Below are positions 60,804 to 64,000 of a stretch of 64,000 nucleotides of DNA, piece by piece. How positions within the stretch are numbered: the first letter of the stretch is position 1; the number at the start of each line of letters is the position of its first letter. The notes beneath the pieces are model-generated. The model had not been told where the DNA came from. It was given only the letters and a program-made list of their open reading frames with translations, and made no database searches. This DNA comes from Microvirga alba (GTDB lineage: Bacteria; Pseudomonadota; Alphaproteobacteria; Rhizobiales; Beijerinckiaceae), in the NCBI RefSeq assembly GCF_015694465.1, contig NZ_JADQDO010000006.1:186001-250000 (forward strand). The letters are read 5' to 3'. The position numbers and the translations under genes are program-made.

Positions 60804-62243
60804 TTAAATCTCTTTGCTCCGCACCTGCCGATCGGGAATGACGAGCCTGAAACAAGTGCCGATTTCCGTATGCTCGAGGCCGATCGTTCCGCCATGGAGA
60901 TGAACCAGCTCAGCCGCAATCGTCAGCCCCAAGCCGGTGCCTCCCTTCCCGGTTGAGCTCCGGAAAGGCGTGAAAAGATCCGCTCTGACCCGCTCAGGAA
61001 TTCCGGGTCCGTTGTCCGCAACGAGAATGGCGACCTCGTTGCCTTCCCGCATGGCCTTCACACGGATGCGCGGCTGCCCCTCCGGTGTTCCAACCTGACT
61101 GAGAGCCCGCACCGCGTTGCGAACGAGATTCACGAGGATGCGGGAGAGTTGGTCGCGATCCGCGTCGATCATCAGATCTCGCGGCACCTGCGCCTCGAAG
61201 GCGATTCCGACCTCCGGTGCGAGATCCGTCAGATGAGCAAGATCGGCGACGAGTGGGGCCAAGGGAAAGAGACGGCGCTGCGGCAACTGCTCCGTCGCCC
61301 GGCCATAGGCCAGCGTCGATTCGCAGAAGGCGATGGCGCGGTCGAGCGTTGCGACGAGTCGCGGCGCGACGCGCTGCACGGTTGCGTCGTTGACCCGGTC
61401 GAGACGATCCGTGAGCAGATGCGCGGTGGTCAGGATGTTGCGCAGCTCATGATTGATCTTGCTGACGGCAAGGCCGAGTTGGGCAAGGCGGCGCTTCTCG
61501 CGCAATTCATCCGCGAGCGTATTCTCCATCCGTGCGAGGGCCTGTTCGGCGAGACCGATCTCGTCGGCGCGGTCGGTCGGTCGGATCACCCTCGCGGCAT
61601 CCTCCGGATTTTCCGAAAAGGCCGTGATGTTTCCGGTCAACCGCCGCACCGGACGCACGATCACCCATTGCAGCGCGAAATAGACGAGGCCAGCCGTGAT
61701 GGCGGAGATCAATAAAGACAGCAGGAGAATGTTGCGCGAAAATTCGAGCATGGCAGCGCGCAACGGGCGCGGGTCGAGAATCAGCTCGACGAAATCCACC
61801 TTCATGCCGGAGCCGACGACCCTGATGGGTTTGTCGGATGCGATGAACAGGCTCTCGAAAGCGTCCCCGACGAGATCGACCCACCGCGCAGAGCGCAGGT
61901 CGATGCTTTTGCCGACTTCGGTGGGCATCTCGCCGGTGGCAAGCAGGCTCCTTCTCCCACCCGCCCGAAGGGCAATGGCCTTCGCGCCGACGCCGTTCAG
62001 AAGGCGCATTTCGAGTTCTTCGGAAAGCCTCTCCTCCGGCGCTGCATCGAGCACGAGCGCCGCAACTTGCGCGGCCGCGAGGCGGTCGCTGAGCCAGGTC
62101 CGCCTGAAATTGGCAATGGAGGGCACATAGATCAGCACCTCCGCGATCATCACGAACAGCACCGTCAACAGGAGCAGGCGCGCCGACAGCCCGAGATGTC
62201 TCCCGAGATGCCTTTTCACCGAATGCGGTTGCTCCACGCTCAT
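60804..62243 (-). CDS. Orphan sensor histidine kinase
   Basis: 479 aa. Helix 1 at 20-40 and helix 2 at 172-195 enclose a periplasmic sensor of about 130 residues; HAMP at about 195-245; HisKA with His265 in SKINHELRNILTT; HATPase motifs NLVRNAVRAL, DNGPGIP and GTGLGL. No response regulator gene is adjacent. It lies 6 bp downstream of the flavoprotein gene on the same strand and is likely co-transcribed with it. Confidence 0.92.
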   Translation of the reverse strand: MSVEQPHSVKRHLGRHLGLSARLLLLTVLFVMIAEVLIYVPSIANFRRTWLSDRLAAAQVAALVLDAAPEERLSEELEMRLLNGVGAKAIALRAGGRRSLLATGEMPTEVGKSIDLRSARWVDLVGDAFESLFIASDKPIRVVGSGMKVDFVELILDPRPLRAAMLEFSRNILLLSLLISAITAGLVYFALQWVIVRPVRRLTGNITAFSENPEDAARVIRPTDRADEIGLAEQALARMENTLADELREKRRLAQLGLAVSKINHELRNILTTAHLLTDRLDRVNDATVQRVAPRLVATLDRAIAFCESTLAYGRATEQLPQRRLFPLAPLVADLAHLTDLAPEVGIAFEAQVPRDLMIDADRDQLSRILVNLVRNAVRALSQVGTPEGQPRIRVKAMREGNEVAILVADNGPGIPERVRADLFTPFRSSTGKGGTGLGLTIAAELVHLHGGTIGLEHTEIGTCFRLVIPDRQVRSKEI

Positions 62244-62249
62244 CCCGCT

Positions 62250-63677
62250 TTATCCCAAATGGCGAACCAGGCCGATCAGCCACCGAAGCCACGGCTTTTG
62301 CGCCGTCGGCTTCAGAAACTCCACCGCCGCGCCCTTGGTCGCTTCGGAGAAGGTCGGGTACGGGTAGACGAGACCAGCAAGATCCGAAACCTTCAATCCT
62401 CGCGCCATGGCCAAGACCCACGGCATAATGAGTTCGCCCGCCTGCGCGCTCACGATGGAACAGCCAAGAATCTTGCCACGCCGCGTCACGATGGCTTTTA
62501 CATGCCCCTCGGTCGCACCCTCGGCCCGTGCCCTGTCATTGTTCGACAGAGGCCAGCGTAGAATTCTCATTCTCCCGTGTTTCGCCCTCGCCTCCGCCTC
62601 GCTCAGGCCGACAGTGGCGAGTTCGGGGGCTGTGTGGACGACACGCGGAACAGGCGTTTTGCCGAGCCTGGCAGGTAACCGGAACAAGGCATTGCGGATC
62701 ACGAGCCCGGCGTGATGATTGGCGACGTGGGTGAACCGCCCGCCCGTCGCAATCGCCCCTGCGCAATCGCCGATGGCGTAGACCTTGCGATTGGTCGTCT
62801 TCAAACGTCTGTTCACCAGGATCCCGGAGGCATCGGCTTTGATTCCGGCCGGCTCCAGCCCCTCGATTCGCGGTTCGCGACCTGCGGCGACGAGGAGATG
62901 GCTTCCCTCGACGATGTCCCCATTCCATAGGCGCAGCGCGATATTCCCTGAGGAGAGGAGCTCGATGCGCTCAATGGCGGCTCCTTTCCGCAGGGTGACG
63001 CCCTCACGGCAGAGGGCCCGCTCGATGACGGACACCATCTCGGGGTCCTCTTGGGCCACAATGCGCGGTCCTGCCTCAATAACCGTGACCGCGGCGCCAA
63101 GGCGCCGATAGGCCTGGGCGAGCTCGACACCGACCGCCCCACCGCCGATCACCATGAGATGCCGGGGCCTCTCGGTCAGTTCGAAAACCGTTTCGCTGGT
63201 CAGGTATGGAACCTGATCGAGACCGGGAATCGGCGGAATGGCAGGACGGGAGCCGGTCGCAAGAACGAATCGACGGGCCTTGATAACCCTGCCCCCCGCC
63301 GAGACCGTGACGGCATCGGTAAAATGCGCCTCCGCCTGAATCACCTGCACGCCCATCGCGCCGTATCGGGCCGGTGAATCCATCGGCGCTATCGCGGCGA
63401 TCACGCTCGCGACATGCTGCTGCACCCGAGAGAAATCGATGGCGGCACCGTCTCCGTCAGCCCTGCCGCGCTCATGCGCCCACCGAGCTGCCGCGATCAA
63501 CGCCTTGGAGGGAACGCACCCCACGTTGAGGCACTCGCCCCCCATCCGGTTGCTTTCGATGAGCACGACCGAAGCCCCAAGGGACGCCGCGATCGAGGCC
63601 ACCGAAAGTCCGGCGGCACCCGCCCCGATGACGCAAAGATCCGGTGTTAACGGTGTGGTGGCGTCCGTTGCCGTCAC
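62250..63677 (-). CDS. Mercuric-reductase-like FAD-dependent disulfide oxidoreductase
   Basis: 475 aa from GTG 63677, with GGGGGA 8 nt upstream. FAD site CVIGAGAAGLSVASIAA, redox-active disulphide GGECLNVGCVPSK, NAD(P) site VIGGGAVGVELAQAYRRLGA. It lacks the N-terminal heavy-metal domain and the C-terminal Cys pair of mercuric reductase, so mercury reduction is unlikely. Such genes commonly pair with TVP38/TMEM64 genes, as here (4-bp overlap). The substrate is unknown. Confidence 0.9.
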   Translation of the reverse strand: MTATDATTPLTPDLCVIGAGAAGLSVASIAASLGASVVLIESNRMGGECLNVGCVPSKALIAAARWAHERGRADGDGAAIDFSRVQQHVASVIAAIAPMDSPARYGAMGVQVIQAEAHFTDAVTVSAGGRVIKARRFVLATGSRPAIPPIPGLDQVPYLTSETVFELTERPRHLMVIGGGAVGVELAQAYRRLGAAVTVIEAGPRIVAQEDPEMVSVIERALCREGVTLRKGAAIERIELLSSGNIALRLWNGDIVEGSHLLVAAGREPRIEGLEPAGIKADASGILVNRRLKTTNRKVYAIGDCAGAIATGGRFTHVANHHAGLVIRNALFRLPARLGKTPVPRVVHTAPELATVGLSEAEARAKHGRMRILRWPLSNNDRARAEGATEGHVKAIVTRRGKILGCSIVSAQAGELIMPWVLAMARGLKVSDLAGLVYPYPTFSEATKGAAVEFLKPTAQKPWLRWLIGLVRHLG

Positions 63678-64000
63678 GCACGATCCCCCTTGAAACGCCG
63701 CCCCTGCCAATATCTGACAAGAATCGGCGCAAGAGCCAGCATTCCTAGACTCACGAAGGCCACCGAAAGCTCGGGCGTGAGGAGGCTCTTGGCCTTGAGT
63801 GAAATGGCGCAGTCCGTGCCTCCTGCGGCAATGCATTGCGCGCGGATTTTGTCTTGTTTGGCAAGGACATCGTCAAGTCCCGCGCCGACCATGGCAAACG
63901 CGAAGGAGGCTGGAATCATGCCGATTTGGGTCGCCAGGACGAATGTCCTCAGCGGGACGGCGAAGAGGGCCGCCGCCAGATTCGTCAGCCAGAACGGCAC
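63674..64000 (-). CDS. TVP38/TMEM64 family membrane protein, partial (cut by window edge)
   Basis: Only the C-terminal 108 residues are in the window; the frame continues beyond base 64000. Hydrophobic segments and PLRTFVLATQIGMIPASFAF match the TVP38/TMEM64 (DedA-like) family of lipid-related membrane proteins. Its stop overlaps the flavoprotein start by 4 bp, so the two are one transcript. Confidence 0.82.
   Translation of the reverse strand: MPFWLTNLAAALFAVPLRTFVLATQIGMIPASFAFAMVGAGLDDVLAKQDKIRAQCIAAGGTDCAISLKAKSLLTPELSVAFVSLGMLALAPILVRYWQGRRFKGDRA

Noticed and set aside
62250..63677. Mercury-resistance operon
   Set aside because: The flavoprotein is mercuric-reductase-like, but the metal-binding N-terminal domain, the C-terminal Cys pair and merR/merT/merP are all absent.
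1..64000. CRISPR array
   Set aside because: No regularly spaced direct repeats were found on reading; the repeats seen are att copies, REP-like palindromes and IS remnants.

Overview
The window is GC-rich alphaproteobacterial chromosome, most likely Hyphomicrobiales (Rhizobiales) and possibly Methylobacteriaceae such as Microvirga or Methylobacterium. This rests on the cell-cycle genes ctrA, chpT and sciP, DUF1134 (EipA), PmtA, the rhizobial-style stress membrane cluster and the dispersed repeats. The genus is inferred, not proven.

Layout. 0-2.4 kb: backbone (DUF983, GNAT, an IS5-type transposase remnant, an SDR enzyme). 2.63-20.11 kb: a 17.4-kb genomic island inserted in the 3' end of a tRNA-Met(CAT) gene. 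It is bounded by a perfect 47-bp direct repeat and carries its integrase next to the intact tRNA. From left to right the island holds an IS5-type transposase wreck; a leftward cassette for three exported proteins (a Tat-exported protein with two glycine-rich modules, a small cysteine-containing protein, and a metzincin-type zinc protease); a rolling-circle-type (HUH) Rep with a DUF6641 partner; two unknown genes; a short tyrosine recombinase; a nuclease gene trapped between that recombinase and a broken copy of its 3' half; a tightly overlapping operon of metallophosphoesterase, P-loop ATPase and an uncharacterised protein; and the integrase. The last operon is the best candidate for an undescribed, probably anti-phage, system.

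20.3-35.6 kb: backbone with cold-shock protein, pmtA, mnmA, sciP, a Fis-type HTH protein, fliJ, ctrA, transporters, a LysR regulator, chpT, cysQ and an eipA-like gene. ctrA is preceded by three GANTC sites, a TTAACCAT box and two palindromes. 35.6-41.4 kb: SWIB protein, two orphan receiver proteins and a general-stress membrane module (DUF883-like, DUF3618, holin-like, DUF892, DUF2892-like, GlsB). 41.6-45.5 kb: gabT with a LysR neighbour, a small secreted protein and an outer-membrane barrel.

45.6-49.6 kb: a FecBCD-type metal-chelate importer divergent from a SAM methyltransferase. 49.6-60.0 kb: a coherent D-amino-acid peptide locus with an M19 dipeptidase, a five-gene oligopeptide ABC importer, a D-aminopeptidase-like serine hydrolase, a D-amino-acid transaminase and a LysR regulator. 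60.1-64 kb: DUF302 protein, tRNA-Arg(ACG), an orphan sensor kinase, a mercuric-reductase-like flavoprotein and a TVP38/TMEM64 gene cut by the window edge. No CRISPR array or rRNA was seen.
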